DNA from: Acridotheres tristis
Lineage: Eukaryota; Chordata; Aves; Passeriformes; Sturnidae
DNA length: 64,000 nt
Direction of reading: 5' to 3'
Assembly: GCA_037013685.1 (NCBI GenBank)
Contig: CM072894.1
Span: 13,217,449 to 13,281,448, forward strand
The number at the start of each line of letters is the position of its first letter. The stretch's first letter is position 1. The notes beneath the pieces are model-generated. The model did no database searches, was not told where the DNA came from, and was given only the letters and a program-made list of their open reading frames with translations. This document shows, piece by piece, positions 13,201-28,200 of this stretch. A program made the translations under genes and the position numbers.

Positions 13201-16200
13201 TTTGTATGAAAAGTTTGTGTTCAGTATGCTTTTACTGGAGATCTCCTACTGAGTGAAGCAAAACAGATAGAAATGTGCCCTTTGCACTTTGGAAAGTTAA
13301 AATGCAAACCTTTGCATTATTGCTGTAGGCCTAAGTGTTCAAGCCTAGCCTATGACAGTCATTAATTATATTGTTGTTTGTTTGAGAATCGTTTTATTTT
13401 TATGGTATGATAAGGCTTATTTTTTGTTTTTTGGTTGTTTTTTTTTTTTTTTGCATCTCCAGCTGTTAATCATGATTATATGTCTGTCCTTATGACGTAG
13501 AAAGTTAGGCAGTCTTGCATTTTGGTCTTTTCTCAGGCTAAAAAGATGGCTTTTGTGAATTAGTTGCTCTAGCTTGCGTAGCATAAGAAAAGCATGAATG
13601 TTTCATTTTTAAAAATTTTTTAATGCAAAGTGTTTTCTGCATTGATCTTGCAGGTCTCCATCTAGATTCTCTCTTTTTCTTTGTGAGTTACGTGCTTGAG
13701 GCATCAGTAAAATTGCCCTTCTTGTCGCCCAGATTTTTTCAGTCCTTTGTGTCATGAGTAATCAATAAACCACCTGCTGCCCTTAATTACCTTGATGTTG
13801 ATGAATCAAGGGACAGAGGTCAAGAAGTTGCTTTGTCTTCGCAGGAAGCTAATCTGTAGTGCTGCAAGTGTTGCAGTTGCTGTTTCTGTGCTCTTGGCCA
13901 CTGACTGCAAAGCTCAAACTCATCCCCAAAAGTTTTTCTCAAAGACATGTGAGGGCTGCCTTTGTACAAACGCAGTGATTGCTTCTCATATAAGAATGTG
14001 CCTATTGTTTCTCTGCCCAGATAAGTTGATAAGAATGATTGAGTCCCATTCCTTTGTAGGAGGTAACCAGAAAGTGTCAGTAATTTGAGATCCAGATTCT
14101 GCTCTTGTCTTGAGAACAGAAACGTCTGCACTCATTAACCATGCTGTTTGCTTGGGCTCTATCTATTCTTTTTAATTTCAGTAGCCTGAGGAAGGTGTTC
14201 AATTTTGAGAAATTATCCCCAAGTTTACAGAATTGGTATTCAATTATTCAGTATTAAAATTGTTATGTGATGGGATGGGACTTCTTACTGAGAAGTAAGT
14301 TTCTTTTCTCATCACTGGTGAACAGAGAAAGGGAAATTACTTTCTTTTTTGAGTTTGTGACATTATATGGTGGTGTTTTTTTAATTAATTTAGATTTTAA
14401 ATGAATTCTTTGCAAGAATGATTTGGTATCAACAAAGCTGTTTATTTCGTCTGCCATTCATTTAGTGCCCAAAACTACTTAAAGGGTTTATTAATCCTCT
14501 TGGCTAGATTGTGAACCAAAATTACCTTTTACTAGTAGGGCTGAATTGTACCCTCCCACCCACACAGTTGACTCAATGGTGCTGTTTCTAATAGAAAACA
14601 TCCCTCTGAGGAAATAGCCTTTGAAGACATCCTAGGGTCCATATAAGGAAAAAACCCAACAGTTTTTATGCAGAAAGTGGGTAAGGCTATTTATTCATGG
14701 TCACAGCAGATCTGTTTGAGATTTGTTATTCTGAAGTAGTGCTTCAAGTTAGCTCTTTTCTTTTGCCTGTCTTCCTTGAGGCTGCCTGTAGGTGAACTGA
14801 CCTTTAAAATTTTTCTTTACTGCTGTGGCTCTTCTGAAAGAGGTCAGTGTCTTGGCAGCTCTGCCCTTTTGACCGATACTTTCTGTCTTCTCCAGGCAGT
14901 ATAGGTACTTTAAAAAGTCATCCTTTCTGCTGTAACTTCATGTTATGCTCTTCCTGAGAAAAATGGAAGACAGTTTTGATGGAAGGAAATGCTTATCTGA
15001 AAAAGAAAATTAGGCTTTGCAGTTGTAAACGTCAGTAATCTATCTTAAAAAATAATTCTGCTCTCGATTTAAGAGCTCTCTTACCTGGAAGCACAGGAAA
15101 ATCCTGTAAAAGAGCAGTCATGCACTGGCCCACTGAAGGTAGATATTGCCTGGTATTCTCTCTGGCTGGTAACAGGAACCAGTATTAGGGAAAAAGGCTG
15201 CAATTCCACAACCACCAGAAATGGGAGGATATGACTTCCCTTTCTTCTCCTCCTTCCTTCCTCACCGTTTTTCTTACACTCTCATCTCCTCCCTTGTCCC
15301 AGCTTTGGCACTTAGCTGGTACTTAGTGCACCAACACTTTGTGCTTCTAATCTGTGTCTCATTCTGTGTTACTTAGGTAAACTGCAGAGGCTTAGAGGAC
15401 TGATGGACATTAGCAGGGTTGTAGCCAAGGACTGGAGGTTAGAAGGGAGAGCAGGAATTCATTGGTGGTAATTGATTATTCAGAACTTCTTGCCTGAGCA
15501 TTTGGACAGGCACCTTAGTGTCTTGTCTTCCTCTTTCTCCTAGCAGCCCGTGCTATAAGAAATTCCTGGGGCTGAGAATAAATCAGCATGATGACCAGTG
15601 ATCACTCTCAGGGGTCATATTGGCCAGGACCATCCTTGTACTCATTCTGAATTTGTCTTTAGGCCACTTTCAGGGGAGTTGACTGTAGTTCCCTTGGTTG
15701 TGTAAAATGGTGGGGTTATTAGTTGTCATCATGGTTTAATTTGCTTCTTTTCTTCCTTGCCTTTCTTAGTACTGTCTCTTTAGACATTGTGAATGTTGAC
15801 GTTTTCAAAGACTATCACTTTGTAGTCTTGAGACCTTGTCATGCTGGTGTAAGAAGTGTTTTCTAACTGCACTTATGTTCTTGTCTTCAGTCTCCTCTTA
15901 AGTATTGTTGAATAAAAAGAAAAGTTGTCTCCACCCCACCCTAACCTCCATAATTTTTTGCTAAATTGAAATTTGTCTTTGGCAAAATGACTTCACAGAT
16001 CCTTGCTTGAACAGTACTCTTTCTAAAATTGATAGGTTGCATTTCATTTTCTATGCTTTTAGTTGTGTAATAAGTGGCATACACCTTAAAATGTTGTTTC
16101 TGTGGGGAGTTACTTTACTTGTATGTAGACCAAATTACTGAAGTAATACCATAAGTTGAAGGTAGGGGAAATGATGTCTCTATGACTAACTTGTTGCCTC

Positions 16201-19200
16201 CACCCACATTATCTTTTTCTTCTTCTTTTGGTCCCTCTGTCAGCAAGAAGTTGTCTCTGTTTTCAGTGAGCTGTGCTAGAGCAGGAGAAGAAAGCAGAGG
16301 GCAGAGAATGGAGAGCTGTGCTGATGATGGAGCGGTTTGTGTCTGGCGGGTGAAAGGCTCCATTCATGGGCAGTCATTGTTACTGTCCTGCACACGCTCA
16401 GTGAAGAGGTTGCAGATAAGTTTGAAGTCTGCCATCTGGTCTGGCACAGTTCAGCATCACCCCCCAGCCTCTTTATGTCTGTAACCCAGTTTGCACAGCT
16501 GAGAGATTCTGCACATACAAAGATAATGCAAAATTTAGCTGTAACACTACTTGATTTAACTGCATTTTATTTTTTAGCTTTTACTTAAACTCATTTTAGA
16601 TTTATACTTGATGCATGAGGGGTAAAAATTATGAGAAGAAGTGCAATAAAGCCACATGGTTTTTGCTTCACTTGACAGAGAAGGCAGTGTAGAGTAAACA
16701 TTAATGTTTCTTTCAGGGTGAAAAAGGGAGCTTTGGAGGCATGAGAGTTAGTAGCAATTGTCATGTAAGCTCAGCACACATAAATTAATCTGTTCTGGAT
16801 AAAAGATCCTGTGGGATAAAATGGAAAACTTGAAATGGACATAAGGGCTCATAAAATTTATGTTCCATAGCAGTTTTTCTATAGATCTTACATGGGCATG
16901 TTAGCATTTCATTTGCCTGTGCAGCAGTATAACACAGAAGCTTTGGTACCCGTTTAAAATCATTGTCATGTTTTATGTGGGATTGCTAAATGTTGCATTG
17001 TATAAAAAGGCAGTTAACTGTTAATGTATGCAGACAAACTGATGATATATATGGTCTTTGTTAGGCAATGGTGTCTTAAAATAGAGTTGGACTGCTGAAT
17101 CTCATCTGTTATTTGTAGGTGGTTTAAAGAAGAGTTGTGATCTGTTTCAGCTCTTGCAGGAATAGAGCATTACTGGCTTTTGTATTTTGGGAGCTTAAAG
17201 TTTGAGTGCTTTTCCTTATGGTCCATGTGTTGTGTGGTTAGCAGATGTGAAGGATGTTAGACTCCAATTTGTGAGAGTAGTCACAGATAAGCAACAAACA
17301 AGGCATGGCAGAGGTTTGGTTTGGGTTTCTTCTAAAGACTTTAAAAAAAAAAAAAAGAAGAAAGCATTTTCTGCCAGTTGTGTTATGTCCTTAGTTTAGA
17401 ACACAAAGTCTGTTCTGGAGCATTTCCAGTTCTGCTTTTCCTAGGCTGAAAATAGTCTATGGAAAGACTTAATTTGAAACACAATTAGACCATTTCTTCC
17501 TCTTTCTTTTTTCCCAATTATTAGTCACAAAGTATTCTTTAATAAGTCAACAGTAAGGGAAAATTGTGCATATCTGTCATCCTGAAACGTGACTTTGGCT
17601 TCCAGTTTTGTTAGCATAAGAAGTGTGAGCCATCCATTTTTCAAGTGTTCTTGAAATACATGTAAAATGACTCCTCATTTGCCAGATTTTTGGAACCTTT
17701 CAAAGAATTCTCTGAGATAAACATATGATTTTATAAAATATAATGTTACAATATTTATATATTTCAAATAAATATTCAAATGTGCTTGGCTATACATAAT
17801 CGTCATATGATGCACTAGAACCCAAGGATGGCTAATACACTCTTCCCAATATATGCAAACTAGCACATAAACTTTTTTTCACGTTATACTTATGGAATCT
17901 ACAAAGCAAATGATGGGATGGGATAATTTTAATTATTTTTAAGCATTTTCAATTGAGATCCAAAGGAAGCATTCTAAAAGTTTTGCTTATTGCACATGCA
18001 TGGAATGGTAAGTTTCAAAAACTGAGATAAATAGATTTAAAACACATGAAAAGGAAACAGGAATTTAAACGTTATCCTTGCATTGGTAAATCTTGATTCT
18101 CCACTCAGTGTATATGACTTATTTTATAGATATGGATTTAAAATTTATCCTGACTTTTCCACATAGGACATAACTAATCAAAGTGTGGCAGAAACCATAG
18201 AACATGTAAGAATAGTTTCTCTTCTGCCAGCTTTGCCTCACACTGATGAATAGGCTTTAAAGTTCTCTCCCTGGAAAGTATGATATATGTCTTGTTTGAC
18301 AGCACTAGGTGGCAAGGCTGGTGGTATCCACTCAAAAATTACAGTTAGAGTGTGCTTTGTTAGTGTAAGTGTGAACACCAAAGGCATTGTCTCTACCTAA
18401 ATACTCTTTTCTTTGGGGTTTTCTGTGAGGTTGGAGTCTTCTGTGGACAGGCAACTGAATGACTCACTGTGCTATCCCAAATGCTGGGTAAATAAGCACA
18501 CCTTAAAATTAATATCTTTGTTTCTATGCCTGTTCCACCACACTTCAGAAAAATACTTGTGTTTATGAAGGGTTTCTTGAGGCAAAAATTGTGTCATTAA
18601 TACAAGCCAAGAAAAGGGTTGTACAGAAGTTCTTTCTCTTACCAGATTCATCTACAAGAGAAAAATTACTATAGATGAATGACCAAATCTAGGCAGCACA
18701 CTCTTGGAATTACCCACTAGACCTGAGCTGAGAAATCAGAAGTCTTGCCTTATGATGTTACCAAACTTTGCTGAAAGTTGTGCTGCAGGGGAGTTGTATG
18801 CATTGGTTGCAGTTTCCAGTGAAGATATCACTCTACTAGTGATGATTAATTATGGAGCTTTTAAAACAGCCAGTTTCTTTGTGGATGCACCATTCTGCTT
18901 AAAACAATTTTTTTTACTTTTTCTGCAACATTTTATTAGGTTAGAGATGTGAAATACTAAATCTGTAGGAAGTTAGAAACAGATTACTTGTTTATCCTTG
19001 TTTGAAATTTGGGACAGATGACAAAAATTGAGAACACAGCCACCAGTTGTGGAACATTAAACTCTTAAGAAGAGAAAAGAATTTGTTGTTTTCCTCAGTT
19101 GTATATAGTCCTAAACCATAGTGTGAAAACTAGGGTTTGTGAAGTTTTTAAAGGAGTTTGAACCCCCCCCAAAACTAAGACTTCATGTTCTGGAGAAACA

Positions 19201-22200
19201 ATTGAGAGCTGGCCTTTTAGCTGTGTCTGTTTTGAGCATGCTGCTTTAGTTTGTTATACCATAATATAGTATTTAGTGTTTAGTCTATTATACTATAAGT
19301 CTGCAAACACAAAGAAAAGCTTTCATTTTTAGTTAACCAAATGTACAGCTTTGGTTAGTTTCTTGTGTTGGGGCACTTATTAGTCTTATTTTTGCAAGTT
19401 ATTCAGTATGTTAGATCAGCCACATCAATGCCTTGCTTTATGAATGCAGGTTTTATTTCATTAATGTGGTCTATCTGCTTTTGATAAATAGGGTGGATTT
19501 GTGACTTTTAACTCCCCAGCTGTGTATACCCATTCTTTTATAGTGGTTGATCTTTGGACGTTTTATGTCTATAGCCATTTTGGGCAGAATTTATAGTTTA
19601 GAAGTCCTAAAATCAAATTTTTTTAATACAGTTAATTCTCAGAGTATAAGACAGTAGATTCAAACTAAATTATAGCTTCAATTAAAGCTATATATACTCT
19701 TAGCTGCTTTGATGTTTTGTTTTCCGTGCTACAGGTAGAATCCTTCATGGGATGAAATCTCTGATATTCTGTATGCAATGCAGTTAGGAATCAATTAGTC
19801 ATAGTTTGGCTAGGTTTTTTTGGCATAGTTTTTTTCCCTTTCTTATTTAGATCTTCCACTTAGTGCATCTTTTTTTAGACTGAGCAGACATGATTTTCTG
19901 TGAAATTATACTCCATCTTATTTTTTCTTGGGGTTTTCTTGAAACTTCCTCCCTGCAGATAAACTGTACTTGGGATTTCATGTTTGGTTTATGTTGTTTA
20001 GATCCATGCTACTGATGAATTAGGCAGCCTTGCCCTGTCTTGTGTTGAAGCTGTTGTTTATGCAGCTGCCTAGTGATTTGGAGTAGCTTTCCCTGGAAAA
20101 TAATCCTTGTGAATTAGTTGTTCATTGATCCATCGGATCCAGTGGTCAAAATTATTGCTGTCCACACAAGAGATGTGAGAGCATATGGTTGGGGAAATGG
20201 CAGGACTGCCTCTTTCTCACAGCAGTTTAGTCTTAGATTTCTAAAAAGCAATAGTGAAATGAAGATTGAACTGAATGCTCAGTGGCTTTTGCAATCCTTT
20301 CTGTCCTCTGTCTTAAGTAACTTGTGTTCAGCAGGGGAGCATCCCAGCCTGACCTGGGAAGTGATGAACTAGCACTGAGTGCACCTCATGCACACAGAGC
20401 AGCAGTTTGTTCATTTGAGATGTCCACAGACATGTTACTTAAATTACAGTGCATTTCAACAGGGTTAGTCTATCGGGACTGGCATGAAGTTGAAACATCT
20501 CTAGTATTTAATAAATACTTGCTGTTAAGTTAAGATTTTAAATATTTATTTATTCCAGTTGCCTGCAATGAAGTGGAGTCACAGGAGTCCTAGGAGGGAG
20601 GGTTGGCTACTCCTGAGCACAGAGTAATTGCACCAGGTTCTCCTTTCCCTTGTCTGGCTCCAACATGTTTTGCAGCAGCCAGGCTCTGCTGCTTAAAGAA
20701 GACTGCTGTAACCTTCCACCATGGACCCAGGTCTGTCTTTGGTTCAAGAGTGAGAATGTGCAGTGCAGCTGAAGGGCTGGCCAGTGCTCTGTGAGAGGTT
20801 GCAGCCTCAAGGTCTTTTCAGTTGTGATGCTCCAGGTTTCACTGAGACTTACGGGCTACAATTTTAATTCTGAAGGCTTAGTCTCAAAAAAATTTAGCTA
20901 TCTTCTCATGGGAAAGCACAAAGCAAGACTTAGATTATTGGCAGGAGCATCATCTGTTTCATGGTCAGATGTGCAGAGGTCTTTAAAAACATCTGTATTT
21001 TAAATGACACACACCTTCCTTTCCTCTCCTGGGAATACTTTGTCTAATGTATATGACTAGTAATCACCCAGTAACAGTGTCCAATAATGGAAAATTTCTC
21101 TTAGTATTATAGTTTGACAAAATTTTTATAAGCAGCTCTAGGATGACCCTGCGTGAGCAAGGAAGGTTGAGCCAGATAACCAAGTGTGGACCCTTGCAGC
21201 CTTACCCACTCTGATTCTGTGAAAACACGTGTTGTGTGCAAAGGGTCAGGCAGCTCTGTTACCCAATGCTGCTGCTCCAGTTTCTCAATGCCTGTTTTCC
21301 TTTTCTGAGGTTTTAATAAGAATAAACTGTAATTCCTTTTGCAACATTTTTTTTTCTAATATCTAATCTAAACCTCCTCTGGTGCAACTTGACTTTTATC
21401 TTGTCCTATCTCTTGTCACTTGCTAGAAGAGACTGTCACCTACCTGTGTACACCTCCTTTTAGGTGGTTACAGAGAGTGATAAGGTGTCCCCCGAGCCTC
21501 TTTTTTACTAGGTTAAACAACCCCCTTTGCAAAGGAAAGCAGAAAATTGATATTTTTAGTTAGATGTTTGTCATAATATGTCCATATGAATAAGTTCTAC
21601 ATGAATACGTAATCTCAAAGAGACTGGAAAAAAAAATCAGTTCTTCTTCCCCATCTTTGGGTCAAAATTACAGAAATCATTTTTAATCCTTAATTCTTGA
21701 GTTTTCTTTTGGAAATAGTGGATTCTAATTCTTGAAGCTGGAGTCTAAAGAATTCATTGTAGGGATGTAGTTGAAATGGAAGCTATAGCAATCTTTTCAA
21801 CAAAGTTTTGCAAGCATATAGAACACTATTGAGTTATATATATTAATTATTTATTAGTTATATTACACTGTATACTGAGTTTCCCTGATTTTTAGTTTGT
21901 TTTTTAGGGGCAGGGGATGCATTTTAGAAAGGGTATTGTAGTGTTTCTCAACTGTGATATTAAATCCAAAATAGTGGCACAAGAGTGCCACCAGCTGGTT
22001 TAATTAAACGTGTATTTATTAAACTGTTAAAGAGTTATGCGAGAAACATGGCAAGATAATTACGTGCACAAGTGCTCAGTGTGCTCTTATTGCCTTTTTT
22101 TTTTTGTATTAAGGTTAAAAGGTACTGCTGTACATACCTTGAGTGAATGATGTCTCTGAATGTACAGACAGTGTTTTACCTTAAAATCAGAGGAATTAGG

Positions 22201-25200
22201 TACAACTCAGTCTTAGTGGTGAGACTGAATCTTTCTGAATTGATCTCACTTTTCTGTACTACATGATCATGAAACATAACAAGAAAATAGATCAGTGTTC
22301 AGACTTTTGCAAAAATATGCAAATAGAATTGAAGAAAGGAGGCCAAAGGAGGTGTAATACAGCACCTTACTTGTGAACCAGTGGGCTGCTACCATGGCAG
22401 GATGGGCTACACGGCCTTCGTGCTTCAGACTTCAGCTAGACAGCTCAGTTTATCACCTCTTCTAAAAGCTTTTCTTAAAATCCAACCATCACTTACTCTC
22501 TGTAAAAAATAAATCTGATATGTTCCATAATTCAGTGATAGTTTAGAAATCATTTCAGTTTCAGGGTTTTTTTTTTGAAACTGACTTTCAGCTCAAGACC
22601 TCTTAATCTCAAGAATTAAAACAACTCAGTGAATATTACATAATGGAACTGACAAGGATGATAGGTGAGGAAATCTTGAGGTTTTAGCCATGTAGAGCAT
22701 TACTGGTCATTTAGTTTACTGCAACAAGTTATATTTTCAAAATCTGAAAGGTATTTTCATTTTCCTGGTAGCCCGTCTGTTCTATCATGTTTAGCAAACA
22801 TGCTTTGTAGGTATAGGATTGGGGATGGGTATAAATACTTCAGTATTGAAAAAACTATCTGGCATAAGCAGCTGCTGTGTATTTAAGAACTGTGTTGAGT
22901 TTCCTGAAAACACTGAAAGGCAATTTTCAACAGCTGGTCCATGAACGTCTGGTATTTATATCTGAAGGTAGGAGATGTTACTTTTCTGTCTTCAAAGAAA
23001 GGATATAGGAAATCTTTGATGTTCAAAGCATAATTTGGAACAAGGCTTTAGTCGACATTCTTATAAACATCAAGGCTAGCTGTCTTTGCTGAATGAACTG
23101 CACATGAACACTATTAATTTTTTCAAGTGTCTAGAACTCTTAAGCATTAATGCTAATTTTACTCAAATCTAGTTTTCTGTGTTGTTGATTATCCTCAGCA
23201 TCTAAAGTTTGTGACAGAGACGTTAGTAACCTTATTTATTTGGTGTTGTTACTTCAGATATTTTAATCATCACATCTGAATTTTTGTAAGTAAAATTGTT
23301 TTTGCACAAAGTATTTCTGTGCACAGCTGTTTTGACATCCCTTGAGAAAGGTACACATTTAATTTTATAGAAAGTTCGTTTTCTAATCAGCACATATTTT
23401 TTAGTGTTTTGAGGATTTTTTTAATTAAACATCTGTGGTTTTCAGTGTGACTTGAAATAATTGCTGCTGGGAGTTAAAATATGACATGCTTCCAAACAGT
23501 CATCACTGGCTGCTTCTACATGGTATAAAATGGTTTTCCTGGCTTTGATAAGTTTTCTTTCATTATTTTTTACTGTTCAAGTTTTTAAACTCGGTTGAGT
23601 TCCTGCAGCTTAGTTTGAAGTCTGTTCCATATTATGAGGAAGGACTAAACCAGAAGTGAATAGCTTCCTACGTATTGTGTTAAAGTTGTCTCCAAAAGAA
23701 GTCATTTTGGCTCAGGAAAGCTGTAAACATATTTGGTACCTGATGGCAGGCTTCATCTTTGCTTGTTTTAGGGGAAGAAGAGTACTTTTTGAAAATTGTA
23801 TAAAGAAACAAACTGAGTGAGTTTTGGGCTACAGTGTTACTGCCTGTCCCAGCTTCCTGGTGTGAAGTCTTGTAGCAGGATTTATATTGTCAGATTCCAT
23901 GTGACAAAAGGAAACCTCGTGTTGCCTCTTAAGAGTCCTCTTAAAGCCCTGTCACTTTTTCCTTCCTGGATGCTCACTGGGCCTGTGGTATTTTGAGTTC
24001 TGCCTGAGTAGTAGTGATGCTGGATTAACTGGGAACCCTGAGTAGAGTCTGGTCCCTAATAATAATTTAAAATATGAAAGTATAACTTCTAGTTTTAAAA
24101 TTCTTCTAGTCACAGATAGATCCCCTTTTAGTAGAAGATTTTAATATCTGCTAGTGTCTGTTAAGTGAATGGTTTTTTAATACATATAATGGAAACAACT
24201 TTACAAGCTCTTTCATTTTTTACTGCATTTGCAGTAGTAATTTTATACAAAAACTTTTAACAAGGTATGGCTGTTACTAATGGCTGGATTTCAAGAAAGC
24301 TATACTACACATAAAAAACCCAACATCTAGTAGAAGTAAAGAATTGTAGGTAGCCTTAGACTGTGCACCTGTTGTATACTCTTTGTGTTTGCCCCCCTGA
24401 GTGCTGACATAGAGATCTGTGAATTTTCAAAGAATTTCGTAAATTACGCATCAATTCTTTTGACTTGGTGTTATTCATGTTCAATTAGCTGCACTGAGTA
24501 TTTTGGTGACTGCAGGAATTAAATACTCTTCCAGCACTGTTACAATATGCTGCTTCTACAATTTCATGTTTAGTATAAAGGACTGCATGATTTTGTCTTC
24601 TCTGAAGCTGTTACCAGTTTTGATGCTTCCACTGTGTTTCAGACTGCTTTTACCTTCCAACCACATTTAATTCTGGTTGTGTGACAATTTGAAAAAAGCT
24701 TTAAGCTGAAAATAGCCCTTATGAGAAATGATGGCCTTGTACTGAGGAAGCAGTCAGCTTACTGCAGCAGGATAGAAAAATTCATGGCATTGCAGGAGTG
24801 GGAGGGACACAAACTAGTTTATGGAATTGGAATTGGTTTTATATCCTGGATGAATCTAAGGTGAGACATTGGGGGAGATATGACTTTGTTGCTAGAGCTT
24901 GAGTTCTCATTGTTGTGATGGGAGCAGGTGGAAGCACATATGCTTTCCATGGTGGAAGAGACTAGAAAGTCTCCCTAGGAGTAATTAATGTTTTTGTTTT
25001 CCTGGATGTCATTGCTGTTCCTTTTAGTCTAGTGAAGTACTTGGAGCAAAAAAGTAGATTAATTTGTTTGGCAAGATCAGGCATTTGTATTGTCAGAGCT
25101 TTGATACATATTTCAAGTCCTTAAGTGGAGAGGAAGAGTGGGCTATTTAGATCCTCTGTGTGAACCATTGTGATTGTACTATCTAGAAAAAAAATAATAA

Positions 25201-28200
25201 AATATTTATATTCCCCCAAACAATGGAATATTCTAAGAGCAGCATCTGTTTACCTCAAAGCTTGATGTTTGAGTTGAAGTCTTTCTTTGAAATAGACTAA
25301 ATGCTTTAAAATTGGATTGTGAAAGTAATATGTTGTTCTAAAATGAAATTTAATTTGTTATATACTGGTTTGTGCATGCCAAATATTTTAAAAATTTTAA
25401 TGTGCGTGTAGTTACTGTTTGGCTGATATATAATTTCTAGTACTTGGGCTTTCCTGTTGCTTTGCTACTTTTTCTCATTCTAACTTTTCAGTATGTGCAG
25501 TACTGCAGAATTTGTTATAGGGTAGGAAGAAGCCATGCACAAAAAATGTCTGGCAAAGAGCTGTTGCTTCCTGTTTCTAGGCACGTTAGCTGTGCAGCTC
25601 CAAAGCACACAGGTTGTCATCACCCTGGTATTCCATGATTTACTGGCCAAGCCCTATTCCTGTAAAACATCATCACCAGAGTTTCAAGTGGCTATTATGT
25701 TGTAAGAAGGATATGGCGTTCCCATTTTTGAGTAGAAGTTCCTTAATGGAGGTAATGTAGTTAAATGCAAGATAGAAGCTGCCAAGATGACCAAGATAGG
25801 AAAAAGGTTAATTTGCCTACCTTGACCTTCTCTGTAGGAGAAATATTCTCCAGCAAATAGTATTTCATTTAAGGAGAGATTCAATATCCCGTATTTATCT
25901 TGGCACTATTGTTGACTTACAGGCTAAGACAGAAGGTGACTAAACTCTAAGGAAAAGCCTGCAAGTGTACATTGTAGTGTTCCTTCTACTGCAGTGCTCC
26001 ATTCAGCAAGAAAGTGATCCATATTAATCAGAGTCCATGATGACTGGCAAGAACTCTATGAAGAAACTCTTAAAAGAATTTCCTTGAAATTGTCACTGGA
26101 TTTTTATGTTTACTTTTGGGGTTTGGATTGATCCAAGCATTTTATTCTGCAAGTTGTGTAGCAATATGTTGTAATGAGATATCCTAAACTGACACTGTGG
26201 GAACTTAAAGCCTCTGTGTAAGAAAGGATACAATTCAATATGATTGTAAATAATTATACCAGGTTTTACAAACCCTCAGCAGTAGGGCTTGAGCTGGCAG
26301 CACTGCTGTGTGTCTAAAACATATGATGTAAATACAGACAGTAATTAATATGCAAGCAGAAAAATCATTTACTCTGTAACATAACCCGTGTTTATATTAG
26401 TGGCTGAATATGCAGGTGGAGCTTTGGCTGGAGCTTCAAATGCTGTATAGTCTTCCCTGAGGTGTAACTTTTAAAGCCTCCTTGAGATCCTTAATTGCTC
26501 CCCCCAGCATGTGGCAGTCGCATCAAGTGAACTCTCCCTGCAGGAACTGTATTCACCAAACTACCTGATGCTGCCTTACAGGAAGTTACAGACATGGGCT
26601 CTTCATTTTTTCACACTATACCTTATTGTGGCACTGAAGAAGAAGTGGGATTCTGTATTGCTAATTACTAAGCAAAAGTATAGTATAGTATATATAATGT
26701 ATAAAATGTATAGTTGTTGTGCCTTGTTCTGTATAGCATTGAAACAAAGAATGCTGAGACAATCATAATCACATGGGACAAAACTTGCAGTATGGTGGTG
26801 GTACACAGGAGATTTACTTCATGCTCTTTTAAGTTGTTTAAATGATCTTGCTAAGTGCCACAGTACTAGTCTAATTTCCTTAGCAGACTGGACTGTGTGG
26901 TTCTGCAAATCACTGCATGATGATGGTTTTGTTGCCTGTAGCAGGTGCTGGAGAAGATAATCACTCTGGGATCTGTCATTAACTGATTTTTGTCTTTCTC
27001 TACTGGTTGCTTCCCTTCTATTGATTTTGCTTCCCATATTGAAAACAGATGAAAGTATATTTTCTGCTAATGTATCTTCCCAAGAGAAGCACAGAGATTT
27101 GTAATTTTATAATTTGGACTATACAAGAGAAGAGAGACTTAAGTCCTTTGGAAAAAAAAGGATATGAATTTCATTAATTTTAAGTCAGCTTGGTTTATTG
27201 TTGTGGTAATATCTTTCTTCTTTAAGAATGATGCAGCAATCTGTGTAGAAAGCATAAAACCAGGATATCTCCCAGGTGACCAGTTTATAGTGGCTCTATG
27301 TTTGTGTAGTGGAAGTAGAATGTTTAGTTTTAGAAGACTGGACAGGATTTTGAAAAATATTTGTCTTATGGTTTTAAATGTCTTTACAAGTAAGTTTTCT
27401 CTTGCAGAAAAGAAACCAGTAGCAGGTAAGCAAAAGTTTTCTTAATTCCATTGTGTGACATTTTGTACAGGAGATTAAAATAGTGTCTTCTATTAGGACA
27501 AATATTATTAGCATAATATTAACTTTTACATTAGTGTATCAGGCTCATAGTATTTGGGAATGTTCATGTTTTTATGGGAGTGGAAAAAATGATGATGTAG
27601 GGGTTTTTTCTTTTAAACTCTGCTTTATCTTCTGTAATCAAGACACCATAAAATTACTATACTGACTTCCTTTGACTTATGTTCTTTCTCTTTCTTTCTG
27701 CACAAGCACTCCTATTTGGACAGGGAAACCTCCCTTCTTCTGAGAAACATTGCAGGAAAGCCTTCTCATTTGCTGACCAAGGTGATGATGCTTCTTTCTA
27801 CTGTATGTGACTATTTCTATGTAGAAAGAATGCTTTTGGTGTGTGCTATGCTTCTCCACCCCTGCCCTTTCCCCGAACTTCTGCATTTACTTACATGATT
27901 TTCCTGATTATCCAAGGTGCTTTTAAAGGCTGAATTGCATTGTTTGTTTCTGCAGACTTATCAGTGTTCAAGTTCTTGACAAATACTTAATACTCATATT
28001 AGCAGGTAAAATGCCTTAGTTGAAAAGGAAATGTACTGAGCTAGAAGTTCTTTTGTTCCTGTTGCCGTTCACTAGTTTAAAAAAAATCCTAGCTGTGAAA
28101 AATATGGGAATGTTTAGTAGCTTTAAAAGCCATTAGTAGCCTTAAAATGAGTTCTCTTGCTGTATCGAAGACAAACTAGTAAGTAATGGGATATTTTTTA

